Source: JBOHDX01 sp050700835
GTDB taxonomy: Bacteria; Actinomycetota; Actinomycetes; Propionibacteriales; Nocardioidaceae
Direction: 5' to 3'
Assembly: GCA_050700835.1 (NCBI GenBank)
Contig: JBOHDX010000048.1
Span: forward strand, 30,925-94,924
Length of the DNA: 64,000 bases
Shown: positions 35,961 through 44,331 of the stretch, piece after piece
How the letters are laid out: each line of letters starts with the position of its first letter
How positions within the stretch are numbered: position 1 is the stretch's first letter
Made by a program: the position numbers and the translations under genes
Notes under the pieces: model-generated
Database searches by the model: none
Seen by the model: only the letters and a program-made list of their open reading frames with translations
What the model was told of the DNA's origin: nothing

Positions 35961-36415
35961 AACACCGCCCCCACGACCTCGGAACCGGGATACAGCGCCT
36001 GCTGCTCGGGCCACTGAACACAGAAGCTGCTGGTGAACGGCCGACACAGGCGCCCGGTCATCGTGGTGGAGTCGAGCCGGTCGTACACCTCGAGATACAT
36101 CGTGGGGATCTGGCGCAGTCGCGCCTGCACGAAGAACGGCAGCGCAACACCCGCCCCGGTGGACACCACGAGGGTCGGCTGGTGCTCGGCGAGCACCCGG
36201 CGCGACAGCGCGGCGTTGCGGGCGAGGTTGACCAGATTGCGCGTCGTCGGGTGGAAGGCGCGGACCACCTGCTCACCTTCCAGCAAGGACGTCGCGTCCG
36301 GGGTGTCGAAGGTGACCCACACCCGTTCGTGGTTCCGCCACCACGGACGCAGGGCCCACAGCTGCGACAGATGGCCGCCGCTGGAGCACACGAACAGGAT
36401 CCGGTGTGTCGACAT
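35957..36415 (-). CDS. Alg14/PssD-like glycosyltransferase membrane subunit
   Basis: A 152-residue protein of the Alg14/PssD/CpsF family. It begins ILFVCSSGGHLSQL, the family's first Rossmann strand, and contains VVSTGAGVALPFFVQAR and the Glu-Val-Tyr-Asp-Arg segment. Such proteins bind the membrane and recruit the catalytic Alg13/PssE partner, which supplies the nucleotide-sugar site; here that partner is the N-terminal half of the overlapping downstream fusion. GGAAGGG lies 6 nt before the ATG. Length is typical of bacterial PssD-type proteins. Confidence 0.87.
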   Translation of the reverse strand: MSTHRILFVCSSGGHLSQLWALRPWWRNHERVWVTFDTPDATSLLEGEQVVRAFHPTTRNLVNLARNAALSRRVLAEHQPTLVVSTGAGVALPFFVQARLRQIPTMYLEVYDRLDSTTMTGRLCRPFTSSFCVQWPEQQALYPGSEVVGAVL

Positions 36416-36531
36416 ACGGAACCCTTCCGCTCACGCTGGCCCCGCTGCCGATGCTCTGAGACGACCCGAGACGAAGCACCACGAGAGTAACCGAGCGCCG
36501 GGGCCGAGAGGGGCCAGTTGGCCGAGTTCGG

Positions 36532-37467
36532 TCAACGACGCATCACGGCCGCCCACGCGTGCCGTGAGGACGGATCGGAAAGCGTGAAGTCACCGCCCAC
36601 CGTCGAGTCGAAATAGGTGACGAAGGCCGCCCCCCGCGACGCTGCCCAAGCGGCGACATACGTCAGCCAGCCGGCTCTGCCATTGCCGTCGTCTCCCGGG
36701 GCCAGCATGCTGCCGAGCTCAGCGAGCGCCCATCCCGCCCCGATGCTGCGTGATGCCTCGACGGTGCGCGACAGGAGGGTCGAGGGCTGGGCGTACACAC
36801 CGTTGCGTGCCCGGGAGTTGTAGCAGTCCCAGGCCAGGACCTCGGGGACCGGGTTCCTCGGCACGTAGCTGCGCCAGTCTCGGCCAGAGCCCGGGTCGGC
36901 GGACCAGCACATCAACACCACTGTCGAGTGCAGGGCAGGGTTGCGGGCCTGCGCGGCCAGCCGGGCGATGTGGTCCCACGCCTTGGTGAACTGCTCTGAG
37001 GTGAAGGCGCCGGCACTGATCTGGTCCTCGGGCTCGTGGAAGTACGCCCAGAACACGGCGCGGTTCCGTGGTGCCGCCGCGAACCACCGGCGGAGACTGG
37101 TGTCGTCCGCACCCGACAGGACCTGCTGCGGCGGCAGCTTGAACGAGACGACGAGCGGCACCCGGCCGGTGTCGGCATTGAGGCTCCGCCACGACGGTGG
37201 CGGTCCGGCACTGAAGACGCGGACGATCCCCGCGCCGCTGGCGGGACTGGTCACTCCGCTCGACGGCAGGACACCGCTCGGGCCCGCCGTCGCCGACAAC
37301 GTGGTGCCGAACAAGGTGGGGCCGTAGGGCGCCGCGCCGGGACCCACCGGGTCGCCCGCGAGCTGCGGACGCGATCCGGTGGATGCGACGGCCGCCACCA
37401 CGACCGACGCGATGATGACGCCGGCGATCCCGGCAAGGCTCCACGCAAGTCCCCGATGCGCTCGCAT
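36532..37467 (-). CDS. secreted GH26-like glycosidase, copy a
   Basis: A 311-residue exported or membrane-anchored protein with an N-terminal hydrophobic segment (about 8-28). The rest has the look of a (beta/alpha)8 glycosidase of clan GH-A, close to GH26. The putative acid/base is Glu145 in WAYFHEPED and the nucleophile Glu250 in WALAELGS, 105 residues apart. WDCYNS and FVTYFDSTVGGDF are further conserved blocks shared with the other two copies. GH26 enzymes cleave beta-mannans and related chains; the substrate here is unknown. The ATG at 37467 is followed by a signal-like segment; a longer reading has no signal. The three copies probably act outside the cell. Confidence 0.75.
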   Translation of the reverse strand: MRAHRGLAWSLAGIAGVIIASVVVAAVASTGSRPQLAGDPVGPGAAPYGPTLFGTTLSATAGPSGVLPSSGVTSPASGAGIVRVFSAGPPPSWRSLNADTGRVPLVVSFKLPPQQVLSGADDTSLRRWFAAAPRNRAVFWAYFHEPEDQISAGAFTSEQFTKAWDHIARLAAQARNPALHSTVVLMCWSADPGSGRDWRSYVPRNPVPEVLAWDCYNSRARNGVYAQPSTLLSRTVEASRSIGAGWALAELGSMLAPGDDGNGRAGWLTYVAAWAASRGAAFVTYFDSTVGGDFTLSDPSSRHAWAAVMRR

Positions 37468-37534
37468 GTCAGCGAGTCTAAGCAGTTTCCGCTGCCTGTA
37501 CGTGCGGTTCGGACGTGCCCACGGTTCGGACGTG

Positions 37535-37576
37535 CTGACGGGCTGAGGCACACCGTGGTGCGCCCCAGCCCGTCAG
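37535..37576 (-). terminator. long near-perfect hairpin after glycosidase copy b
   Basis: Arms CTGACGGGCTG (37535-37545) and CAGCCCGTCAG (37566-37576) are perfectly complementary. The interior continues pairing as GGC/GCC and CACC/GGTG with single A-C mismatches between. It lies about 20 nt past the stop of the glycosidase at 37595 in the leftward direction. No poly-T follows. This is the strongest hairpin in the window outside the dispersed repeats. Confidence 0.68.
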
Positions 37577-37594
37577 GGAAACAAACGCCTCTCG

Positions 37595-38614
37595 TCAGCG
37601 CCGCGGAGTCCTCGACTTCGCGATCGCGGATCCCCAGGCCAGCTGGGACGGACGGTCCATCAGCCGGAAGTCGCCACCGACGGTTGAGTCGAAGTAGGTG
37701 ACGAACCGGGCATGGTTGGCGATCACGTACGAACCGACCGCCTTCAGCCACTTTGCGCGGCCGGCATCAGCGTTGTGCCCGACCAGCTTGCTGCCGAGCT
37801 CGCCGATCCCCCACGGGATACCCACGCCGGCCGAGGCGCGTACGGCCTGACCCAGCATCTGCTGCGGGCTGCCGTAGCCGCCGTGGTGTGCCGCCTTGTT
37901 GTAGCAGTCCCACCCGAGCACGTTGATCGAGCCCGTGGCCAAGTAGTCGTGCCAGTTGCGGCCCGAGTGCGGGTTGAGCGACCAGCACATCAGGATCAGC
38001 GTGGAGCGCAGGTGCCAGTTGTGAGCAGTGTTGGCAAGCCGTTTCAGGTGTGCCCAAGCGGCACGGTACTGGGTCGCGGTGAACTGGTGCCCCGCGATGT
38101 TGTTCTCAGGCTCGTGGTAGTAGCTCCAGAACGTGCGGTGGTGCAACGGCGCCGACTTGAACCAGTGCCGCATATAGCTGTCGAACTTGCCCGACACGAC
38201 CTGCTGTGGGTCCAGCTTGAACGACACCACGACGGGCCGGTGTCCGACTTGTGAGTGGATCTGCTGCCACGATCCTGGCGGTCCCTGGTAGTAGAGCCGA
38301 ACGATCGACAGGTGGCCGAACTTGTGCGACTCACGAGCCACGGCGTCGGCCTTGGTCTGGCCATGCCCGGCCTGGACCGACGCGCCCAGCAGGGAGGCCG
38401 GCTGGCGCACCTTGCCGTGCGGACGGTGTCCGGGTCCCTGGCCGTGATGACCGGACGTCGACTGAGCGTGGTGCGAACCCGGCAAACCGGCGATCGCGGC
38501 AGTTGCGCCAGTGACCACCAGCGCGACCGCAGACAGGATCGCTGCCCAGGCTTTGGGCTTGAAGCGGGATCGGACCTTGCGGGCCCGATGGGATATGGGC
38601 GCGTACGCGCGCAT
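37595..38614 (-). CDS. secreted GH26-like glycosidase, copy b
   Basis: A 339-residue paralogue of the flanking glycosidases. The N-terminal basic stretch (1-20) and hydrophobic segment (22-43) form a signal or anchor; a His/Gly-rich linker follows (48-70). Putative catalytic residues are Glu168 in WSYYHEPEN and Glu272 in WGIGELGS, 104 residues apart. The ATG at 38614 has GGAG 9 nt upstream. A strong hairpin follows the gene. It is separated from the sulfotransferase at 38791 by 176 nt with no other gene. Function as a glycosidase is inferred from motifs only; no substrate evidence. Confidence 0.75.
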   Translation of the reverse strand: MRAYAPISHRARKVRSRFKPKAWAAILSAVALVVTGATAAIAGLPGSHHAQSTSGHHGQGPGHRPHGKVRQPASLLGASVQAGHGQTKADAVARESHKFGHLSIVRLYYQGPPGSWQQIHSQVGHRPVVVSFKLDPQQVVSGKFDSYMRHWFKSAPLHHRTFWSYYHEPENNIAGHQFTATQYRAAWAHLKRLANTAHNWHLRSTLILMCWSLNPHSGRNWHDYLATGSINVLGWDCYNKAAHHGGYGSPQQMLGQAVRASAGVGIPWGIGELGSKLVGHNADAGRAKWLKAVGSYVIANHARFVTYFDSTVGGDFRLMDRPSQLAWGSAIAKSRTPRR

Positions 38615-38790
38615 GGGTGGTGTCTCCGAATCGCCCCCGACCGGTTACCCCGAGTGATGACCCGGGCACGCTACAGCATCCGGCGAGCCGCCGCGAAATG
38701 TAGGAGACACGACCCGCCGAGGGTTGCGATCGTGGCTGGAGTTGTGGTATCTGTCCGGGCGAAAGAGGGCAAACCGAACCCTACCTCGGC

Positions 38791-39612
38791 TCAGATCAGC
38801 GGCATGGCCACCCGGCGGTCCACCTCGGAGAGCTGGTCGAGGCCGTAACCGTACGTAGCGATCGCCTGGCCGAACTGCTCCTCGACCAACCGGCGTTGTC
38901 GGCGTTGCCATGGTCCGCCCGAGGCCATCGTCGCCCACTGCTGCTGGTAGCGATCGCTGCGGTCCGCCCGCAGGTCGCCGGCAGCGATGGACGTCGGCAG
39001 ACCGAGGAACGACTGCATCCTGGCGAGCTCACCGGCGGTGTCGACCACGAGGTCCTCGTAGCGCAGCACGTGGACCCGCTCGCGCCGACGCGCATCGGCG
39101 AAGAAGATCTCGTGCGCCCTCAGCCAGTGCGCGACCAGACCCGGCAGACTCATCCGCCCACGACCATGGCGGGAGACGACCCGCGGGCTCCACTTCCGGG
39201 TCGCGAGTGCCACCACGACTGGATGACGGACGACCACGATCAGCGCGGAGCCCGGGAACATCGCCTGCAGGAATCCGCCGGCCAGGATGTTCGACGGCGA
39301 CTTCTCCAGCAGGTACGTCCGGTCGAGGTCCCAGTGGGGTCTCCATGCGCTGAGCAGTCGCTCCGCATTCGCCGGAGACACCAAGGGGGACGACTCGGTG
39401 AGGTGGGCGTCCGGGTGCAGCGCGAACCTTCCCACGCCGCCGTAGCGACGGACCTTGGGATAGACGTCTTGCAGATGGTGGCCCTCGTCCTCCTTGGCTC
39501 CGGTGCCCGTGAGTCCACTCACGTCGGGATGGCCACCGAGGATGCGGGCCAGCGGAGTGGTGCCGCTCCGGTGAAGGCCGCCGACGAAAACGAGCCGTTC
39601 GCTCTCGCGCAT
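38791..39612 (-). CDS. sulfotransferase family protein
   Basis: A 273-residue PAPS-dependent sulfotransferase-like protein. The 5'-phosphosulfate loop reads GGLHRSGTT (residues 11-19) and the 3'-phosphate motif LIVVVRHPVVVALATRKW (about 124-141). A late YEDLVVD segment is also common in the family. Cytosolic, no signal peptide. It probably moves sulfate from PAPS to a hydroxyl on a sugar or lipid-linked glycan. GGAG is 4 nt before the ATG. It lies alone between glycosidase copies b and c. It is clearly different from the CxC-type pair at 34479 and 47023. Confidence 0.85.
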   Translation of the reverse strand: MRESERLVFVGGLHRSGTTPLARILGGHPDVSGLTGTGAKEDEGHHLQDVYPKVRRYGGVGRFALHPDAHLTESSPLVSPANAERLLSAWRPHWDLDRTYLLEKSPSNILAGGFLQAMFPGSALIVVVRHPVVVALATRKWSPRVVSRHGRGRMSLPGLVAHWLRAHEIFFADARRRERVHVLRYEDLVVDTAGELARMQSFLGLPTSIAAGDLRADRSDRYQQQWATMASGGPWQRRQRRLVEEQFGQAIATYGYGLDQLSEVDRRVAMPLI

Positions 39613-39746
39613 GAGTCTCCGATCGGCACCCGGGCCCCGTCACCGCACGAGCCGTGCAGCCTCGGCGAGTTTATCGTCTATCAGCGCACGGAAACCGCTG
39701 CTCGTCGCAGATAGGCGCACCCGTTCGGACGCGATGCCTCCTTCGT

Positions 39747-40895
39747 TCAGCTTGAGGGGTTCCACGGTGCCGGCCCGTTGACGATCAGGTCCCGCCACGA
39801 CTGCTGCGAGGCCGGGTCCAGGAGCCTGAAGTCGCCGCCCACCGTGGAGTCGAAGTAGGTCACGAAGGTCGCACCCTGCGACGCGGCATACGACCCCACT
39901 CGCTGCAGCCAGGCCGCGCGGCCGGAGCCGTCGTCACCCACGGCCATCTTGCTCCCCAGCTCGGCGATCCCCCACGGGAGGCCGACGCTGGCTGAGGCGT
40001 CGACGGCCCTCTGCAGCATGCTGGCCGGGTTGAGATAGGCGCCCTTGGCAGCAGCCGAGTTGTAGCAGTCCCAGGCGACCAGATCGATCGATCCGGCCGG
40101 GTAGTAGTCCTTCCAGTTTCGCCCGGACTGGGGGTTGACCGACCAGCACATCAGGATCAGCGTGGCTCGCAGCTCGCCGTTGTGCACCGAGTCGGCCAGC
40201 GCTCGCAGGTGCGCCCACGCCGCCCGGTAGTCCGCGGCGGTGAACTGGCCCGCCGCGATGTTGTCCTCGGGCTCGTGGATATACGTCCAGAACGTCGGCC
40301 GGTCTGTGGGCGCCGACGCGAACCAGGCGCGCATCTGGTCGTCGACCACACCGCTCAGCACCGTCTGCGGGTTGACCTTGAACGACACCACGACGGGGCG
40401 ATCCCCCACGTCGGCACCGATCTTCGACCAGGGCGCCGGCATCCCGGTGAAGAACTCCCGCACGACCGGCAGCCCGCCGAACGTCGCGCTCGCGTCGGCG
40501 ATCGCCTGCGCCTTGGTCGTTCCCGGCGCGGCCTGCACGGCGGCACCGAACAAGGCGGTGGCCGGCGGCGTCACGGGCGGAGTGACCGGCGGCGTGACCG
40601 GCGGCGTGACTGGCGGCAGCGTGATCGGCGGCGGCTGCGTCGGCTGGGCGGGCGGGTGGTGCCGATGGTGCCGATGCGAGCGGGAGTGTCGGTGCCGCCA
40701 CCCTCGCACCGTGATCGCGTGACCGTCGACCGCCCGAACGTGGGGGTGGTGCCCGGTGGCCGACACCGGGATGGCCCGCTCCGAGCCGGTGTGAAGGTCC
40801 AACGGCAGGGAACCCTCGGCCACACCTGCGGGCACGAGGATCGCCGCCGCCAGAGCAACGACCAGGGCGAGTCGTCGGAATGAGCGAGATGGCAT
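39747..40895 (-). CDS. secreted GH26-like glycosidase, copy c, with His-rich and Pro/Thr linker
   Basis: A 382-residue paralogue. Signal peptide at about 1-27; a His/Arg-rich segment (66-80) and a Pro/Thr linker with VTPP repeated about four times (95-112) come before the catalytic domain. Putative acid/base Glu208 (TYIHEPED) and nucleophile Glu312 (WGIAELGS) are again 104 residues apart. The His-rich segment might bind metal or acidic polymer; that is speculation. The leader carries a long inverted repeat (40901-40937). Its catalytic region resembles copy b more than copy a. Confidence 0.76.
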   Translation of the reverse strand: MPSRSFRRLALVVALAAAILVPAGVAEGSLPLDLHTGSERAIPVSATGHHPHVRAVDGHAITVRGWRHRHSRSHRHHRHHPPAQPTQPPPITLPPVTPPVTPPVTPPVTPPATALFGAAVQAAPGTTKAQAIADASATFGGLPVVREFFTGMPAPWSKIGADVGDRPVVVSFKVNPQTVLSGVVDDQMRAWFASAPTDRPTFWTYIHEPEDNIAAGQFTAADYRAAWAHLRALADSVHNGELRATLILMCWSVNPQSGRNWKDYYPAGSIDLVAWDCYNSAAAKGAYLNPASMLQRAVDASASVGLPWGIAELGSKMAVGDDGSGRAAWLQRVGSYAASQGATFVTYFDSTVGGDFRLLDPASQQSWRDLIVNGPAPWNPSS

Positions 40896-40900
40896 CGTTG

Positions 40901-40937
40901 GCTCCCGATCGCTGACGTTGAGTAACTGATCGGGAGC
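40901..40937. promoter_or_regulatory. 10-bp inverted repeat in the leader of glycosidase copy c
   Basis: GCTCCCGATC (40901-40910) and GATCGGGAGC (40928-40937) are perfect complements separated by 17 nt, and the start-proximal arm carries GGGAG, the likely ribosome site. If it folds in the mRNA the start of copy c would be masked. The exact role (operator or translation control) is not known. Confidence 0.5.
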
Positions 40938-40989
40938 GTAGGGTGACCTTGATCAACCGTGGAATGGCGCCGGAACTGAATCAGCCGAA

Positions 40990-41008
40990 CGGCCACCGCT
41001 CGTGGCCG
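40990..41008 (-). terminator. hairpin after the seven-gene polysaccharide operon
   Basis: CGGCCAC (40990-40996) and GTGGCCG (41002-41008) with a 5-nt loop, about 32 nt past the GT14 stop. CCGAA/ACGG-like sequence flanks it. No poly-T tail. Placement at the end of a seven-gene leftward operon supports a terminator. Confidence 0.58.
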
Positions 41009-41039
41009 AACGGAGCGACCGATTGTCTGGTATGCCGGA

Positions 41040-41897
41040 TCAGAGCGTGGCCCATGCGGCGGCCCGCTCGTCGAGCAGGGCGAGCAACTGCCGGGACCGA
41101 CCAGGTTCCACCTTGCGCACGAAGAAGTCCGACGGCGCGATGACCTTCATGTCTGCTGCGTCCAACGTCTTCGGGTGCGCCTCGCCCTGAGTCCACACGA
41201 TGCAGCGGTGGCGCTCGTTGCGGATCGCCAGAGCGTCGGCGTCGTTGAGGAGCAGGCTGGTCAGCAGAGCCTCGTCCGGCAGTGGCGACCGAGCGAGATA
41301 CGAGGAGATGTCGGTTCGCCGACCGGCCTGCACGGCCAGATGCCGGACCGCTCCCGCGCCCAGATTGCTCCAGACGTCGCCGACGAACAGATGCGTCCCA
41401 GCCCGAAACGGACTCGGCCGACGCATCGGCATCGAACGGTGAGACCCGGGAACCCGGAGTCGGTGGAAATAGCGCCGCCGGCATACCGCCACCCATGGGT
41501 GCTCGTCCGGGGCGGGTGACGGGTCGATGCGGAAGTGCCTCAGCAGCGCATCCGCATCCGTCGCCGCCAAGTCGCGCTCGATGCTGCGAAGGTGACGGGC
41601 GGGGTAGTCCTGACCCGAGATCATCAGCAGCCATGACAGGTCCGGCACTTCACGGCCGGCGAACAGCACCGACTCGACCATGGTTCTGGCAAACGACGGT
41701 CGGCCCCAGGCACCGCGCAACGGGTCCGGGACCAGACGGACCCGGTCGGACTCAACCAGTCCGTGCGGCGCCCCGCTCGGGTCGTGGTGGACCAGCGCAA
41801 TCGTCCGCTCGCCCTCCAGCACGCGGCCGACGAGGCGCTGCAGCTGCGGGGGGTCGCGGTGCGACAGGATCAGCACGACGATCGGTCCTGGGGTCAC
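41040..41897 (-). CDS. core-2/I-branching-type glycosyltransferase (GT14-like)
   Basis: A 285-residue protein with the start of a beta-xylosyl/N-acetylglucosaminyl transferase fold: VVLILSHRDPPQLQRLV, then the family hallmark MISGQDYPAR (about 99-108) and later HLFVGDVWSNL and PDEALLTSLLLN, the acidic residues of which probably include the catalytic base. GT14-like enzymes add beta-linked branch sugars. The GTG at 41897 overlaps the flippase stop by 4 nt (GTGA); longer upstream readings run through the flippase gene in the wrong frame. It is the last gene of the seven-gene operon. Confidence 0.83.
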   Translation of the reverse strand: MTPGPIVVLILSHRDPPQLQRLVGRVLEGERTIALVHHDPSGAPHGLVESDRVRLVPDPLRGAWGRPSFARTMVESVLFAGREVPDLSWLLMISGQDYPARHLRSIERDLAATDADALLRHFRIDPSPAPDEHPWVAVCRRRYFHRLRVPGSHRSMPMRRPSPFRAGTHLFVGDVWSNLGAGAVRHLAVQAGRRTDISSYLARSPLPDEALLTSLLLNDADALAIRNERHRCIVWTQGEAHPKTLDAADMKVIAPSDFFVRKVEPGRSRQLLALLDERAAAWATL

Positions 41898-43456
41898 GAC
41901 GTCCTCCGGCGCAGCACGCCGCTGAGGGACGTCAGGTCGAGCACCGTCCTGGCCCACCACACGAGCAGCAGGAACACCACGCTCGCGGCGAACCCGGAGA
42001 CGAACAGCGAACCGATGGTCGGCCCGAGCGCAACCCGCACGCCGCCCGCGACGAGGACGAAGCTGACCACGGAGATGGCCATGGCACAGACGGTCGCCCG
42101 ACCGAAGGGATGCATGCGCATCAGCCGACGGACCTGGACAAGGGGGACGAGGTTGTTGACCGCGATCGCCGCCATCCACCCGAGTGCTGCACCGGTGGGA
42201 CCCATCCTGGGGACCAACCAGATGTCCAGCCCGACGTCCACCGCCAGCGCTGCGCCCGTGTTGATCAGGCTGTAGACGCTGCGGCCCCCCATCAGCAGCA
42301 CGATGTCCACCGGCCCGCACGCGGTCGCGACCAGCATCGACAAGCAGAGGATCGCCGCCGCCGCATTGCCCGCGGTGTATCCGTGGCCGAAGATCCGCAG
42401 CAGCACTTCGGCGTACAACGCGCAGAACAGATAGATGGGCCAGGACACCAAGGTCAACCAGGCGGTCGTCGCCCGATAGATCGTGGTCGCTCGGGCTCGC
42501 TCGCCGCTGCCGAGGAACTGACTGATCCGCGGCGCCATGACTTGTTGGATCGACTGCACGAACAGCAGGCCGAGGACCAGGAACCTGGTGGCGGCGGCGT
42601 AGATCGCCGCATCGACGGGACCGCGGACGGCGCCCACGAACACGACGTCGAAGCGTTGCAGAGCCACCGAGAAGAACCGGGCCAGCGCGCGCGGGGCGGA
42701 GAACCGCCAGAAGCCCCTCGCCAGCTCGACATCGGGGCGTGGCGCGTCCTCTCCCCACCGCTGCCGAAGCTTGTGCATCCGGCGCCACAGCCAGCGCGCC
42801 ACGACGATCCCCGCCGCGACATAGGGAAGCGCCCAGGCGAGCGCAACGAGGGCAGCACTGCCGCTGACCTGGACGACGGCCACCACGAGCGCCGCCTCGC
42901 CCGCCGGGCGGCCGATCTTCTCCACCGTCACGAGCGGTCGCACCGAGCCGAGGCCTCGGGTGGCGGCCAGGGCGGTCGTGTAGACCACGGCGGCCGGGAC
43001 CAGGGGTGCGAGTACGTACAAGGCGGTGCGCATCGTGTCTGCGCCCTGCGCCGACTCGGTGAGGAGCTGCGACAGCGGTCCGGCGAACACGGCGACCAGT
43101 CCACCGACCAGCATCCCGGCTGCGGCTGCCGGCACGAGCGCCGTGCGAAGCAGCACCTGCAGGTCGGGCCAGCGTCGCGCCATCATCGCGCGCGGCAGGT
43201 AGCGCAGCACGCCGGTGTCGCCGCCGACGGTGCCGAGGTTGAAGAGGACGGTGAACAACGCCGTCACCTGGAAGAACACGCCCGCGTCCTGCTTGGCCAG
43301 TCCACGGGTGACGACCACCGGCAGGACGAGATTGAGCAGGGCGCTGATGAAGCTGCCGATCAGGTTGTACGTGCTGCCACGAGCGAGCTGGCGCAGGTCG
43401 TCGGAGTGTTGCTGCGACCGTTGCCGTCTGGCACCCACGGTGGGACTGTCAGTCAT
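41894..43456 (-). CDS. Wzx-type polysaccharide flippase, MOP superfamily
   Basis: A 520-residue membrane protein with about 12-14 hydrophobic segments and the short N-terminal basic tail typical of Wzx/RfbX-type transporters. LARGSTYNLIGSFISALLNLVLPV marks the first helix and RFFSVALQRFDVVFVGA the middle repeat; no other enzymatic motif. It would move lipid-linked sugar units to the outer face of the membrane, before polymerisation by the ligase/polymerase encoded three genes upstream. The ATG at 43456 overlaps the sulfotransferase stop by 4 nt, which favours it over an earlier start. The GT14 gene overlaps its own end. Confidence 0.9.
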   Translation of the reverse strand: MTDSPTVGARRQRSQQHSDDLRQLARGSTYNLIGSFISALLNLVLPVVVTRGLAKQDAGVFFQVTALFTVLFNLGTVGGDTGVLRYLPRAMMARRWPDLQVLLRTALVPAAAAGMLVGGLVAVFAGPLSQLLTESAQGADTMRTALYVLAPLVPAAVVYTTALAATRGLGSVRPLVTVEKIGRPAGEAALVVAVVQVSGSAALVALAWALPYVAAGIVVARWLWRRMHKLRQRWGEDAPRPDVELARGFWRFSAPRALARFFSVALQRFDVVFVGAVRGPVDAAIYAAATRFLVLGLLFVQSIQQVMAPRISQFLGSGERARATTIYRATTAWLTLVSWPIYLFCALYAEVLLRIFGHGYTAGNAAAAILCLSMLVATACGPVDIVLLMGGRSVYSLINTGAALAVDVGLDIWLVPRMGPTGAALGWMAAIAVNNLVPLVQVRRLMRMHPFGRATVCAMAISVVSFVLVAGGVRVALGPTIGSLFVSGFAASVVFLLLVWWARTVLDLTSLSGVLRRRTS

Positions 43457-44331
43457 TCCCGGCGCCACGAGGGGACCCGTCCCCACCAGGCGACCAGGCG
43501 CTCGTCATAGGGCGCGAAGTGGGCCTCGAGACGGCGCCGCAGACCGGGCTCCATGGGTGACCTGTGGCGTGCGTTGTGCCGCTCGAACACGATGCCGCCG
43601 TGGGGCCGGAGACCAAGGAACCCGCGTACCTCCGCGAACACCGGCTCCGGGTCGGTGAAGAAGTCGCCGCTGTCGACCACCAGCAGCCGATCCCGTCCCA
43701 GGACTTGCTCGAGGACCTCGAGCTGGTCGATGTACTGACCGCGCGTCAGGTAGGAGTGATGCTGCCAGTCGGGACTGTCGTAGGCCGGGTCGGCGAGCAG
43801 CCGCTCGCGCTCACCGTCGAGGCGCTTCGGCTCAGCCTCCAGAGCGGCCTCGAAGTCGAGGCTCTCGTAGCCACGCGCTCGTTCGTGCGCGTGTCCGGAG
43901 TAGGCGCGTTCGACCGGATCCCGGAGCAGCACCATCACCTTGGCGTCGGGAAGGTCCTCGGCCAGCCGGGCTGGTACGCGGGGGTGAAACATGTAGTAGG
44001 GACTCGACTCGCCCGTCAGCGGCGGCCGTCCACCGCGTCGTGCTTGTGCGGGTGCGCTGAGCGGGAAGTGCCCGCGGTACCAGTCCCAGGAGTTCGAGTA
44101 GTTGATGTCGAAGTAGTGAATGCCCTTGCGCAGAAACGGTTTCGCCACATCCGGGTGCTGCATCAGCGTCTTGAACATGCTGGTCGTCCCGCAGCGTTGG
44201 GCGCCCACGATGACGAACCCAGGGGTCAGGCTGAACGACGACTTGGCGCGGGCAGCCGACTGCGAGAGGTGCAACAGGTGCCGCCGGGCCCGTCCAGCAG
44301 CGCCCGTCCGGGTCAGGGCTCGAGTGGTCAC
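43453..44331 (-). CDS. sulfotransferase (Sulfotransfer_1 / heparan-type)
   Basis: A 292-residue PAPS-dependent sulfotransferase. The phosphosulfate loop VGAQRCGTT is at residues 43-51, and the 3'-phosphate motif VMVLLRDPVERAYSGHAHERARG at about 130-152. The GESSPYYMFHP and RGQYIDQLE segments are typical of the carbohydrate (heparan, nodulation) sulfotransferase branch, so the acceptor is likely a sugar. An N-terminal basic segment (1-30) precedes the domain. The start is a GTG at 44331 overlapping the kinase-like stop by 4 nt; its own stop overlaps the flippase ATG. Both overlaps indicate tight coupling with the transport and assembly genes. Confidence 0.9.
   Translation of the reverse strand: MTTRALTRTGAAGRARRHLLHLSQSAARAKSSFSLTPGFVIVGAQRCGTTSMFKTLMQHPDVAKPFLRKGIHYFDINYSNSWDWYRGHFPLSAPAQARRGGRPPLTGESSPYYMFHPRVPARLAEDLPDAKVMVLLRDPVERAYSGHAHERARGYESLDFEAALEAEPKRLDGERERLLADPAYDSPDWQHHSYLTRGQYIDQLEVLEQVLGRDRLLVVDSGDFFTDPEPVFAEVRGFLGLRPHGGIVFERHNARHRSPMEPGLRRRLEAHFAPYDERLVAWWGRVPSWRRE

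Noticed and set aside
38615..38790. A ydaO-type (c-di-AMP) or other riboswitch upstream of the secreted genes
   Set aside because: Leaders of the P-genes and glycosidases were scanned by eye for known riboswitch cores and none was found. A covariance-model search would be decisive.
41040..42788. A longer version of the GT14 gene extending through the flippase gene
   Set aside because: The upstream part is out of frame with the conserved flippase and lacks the family's N-terminus; the GTG at 41897 gives a complete GT14 start and a 4-nt overlap.
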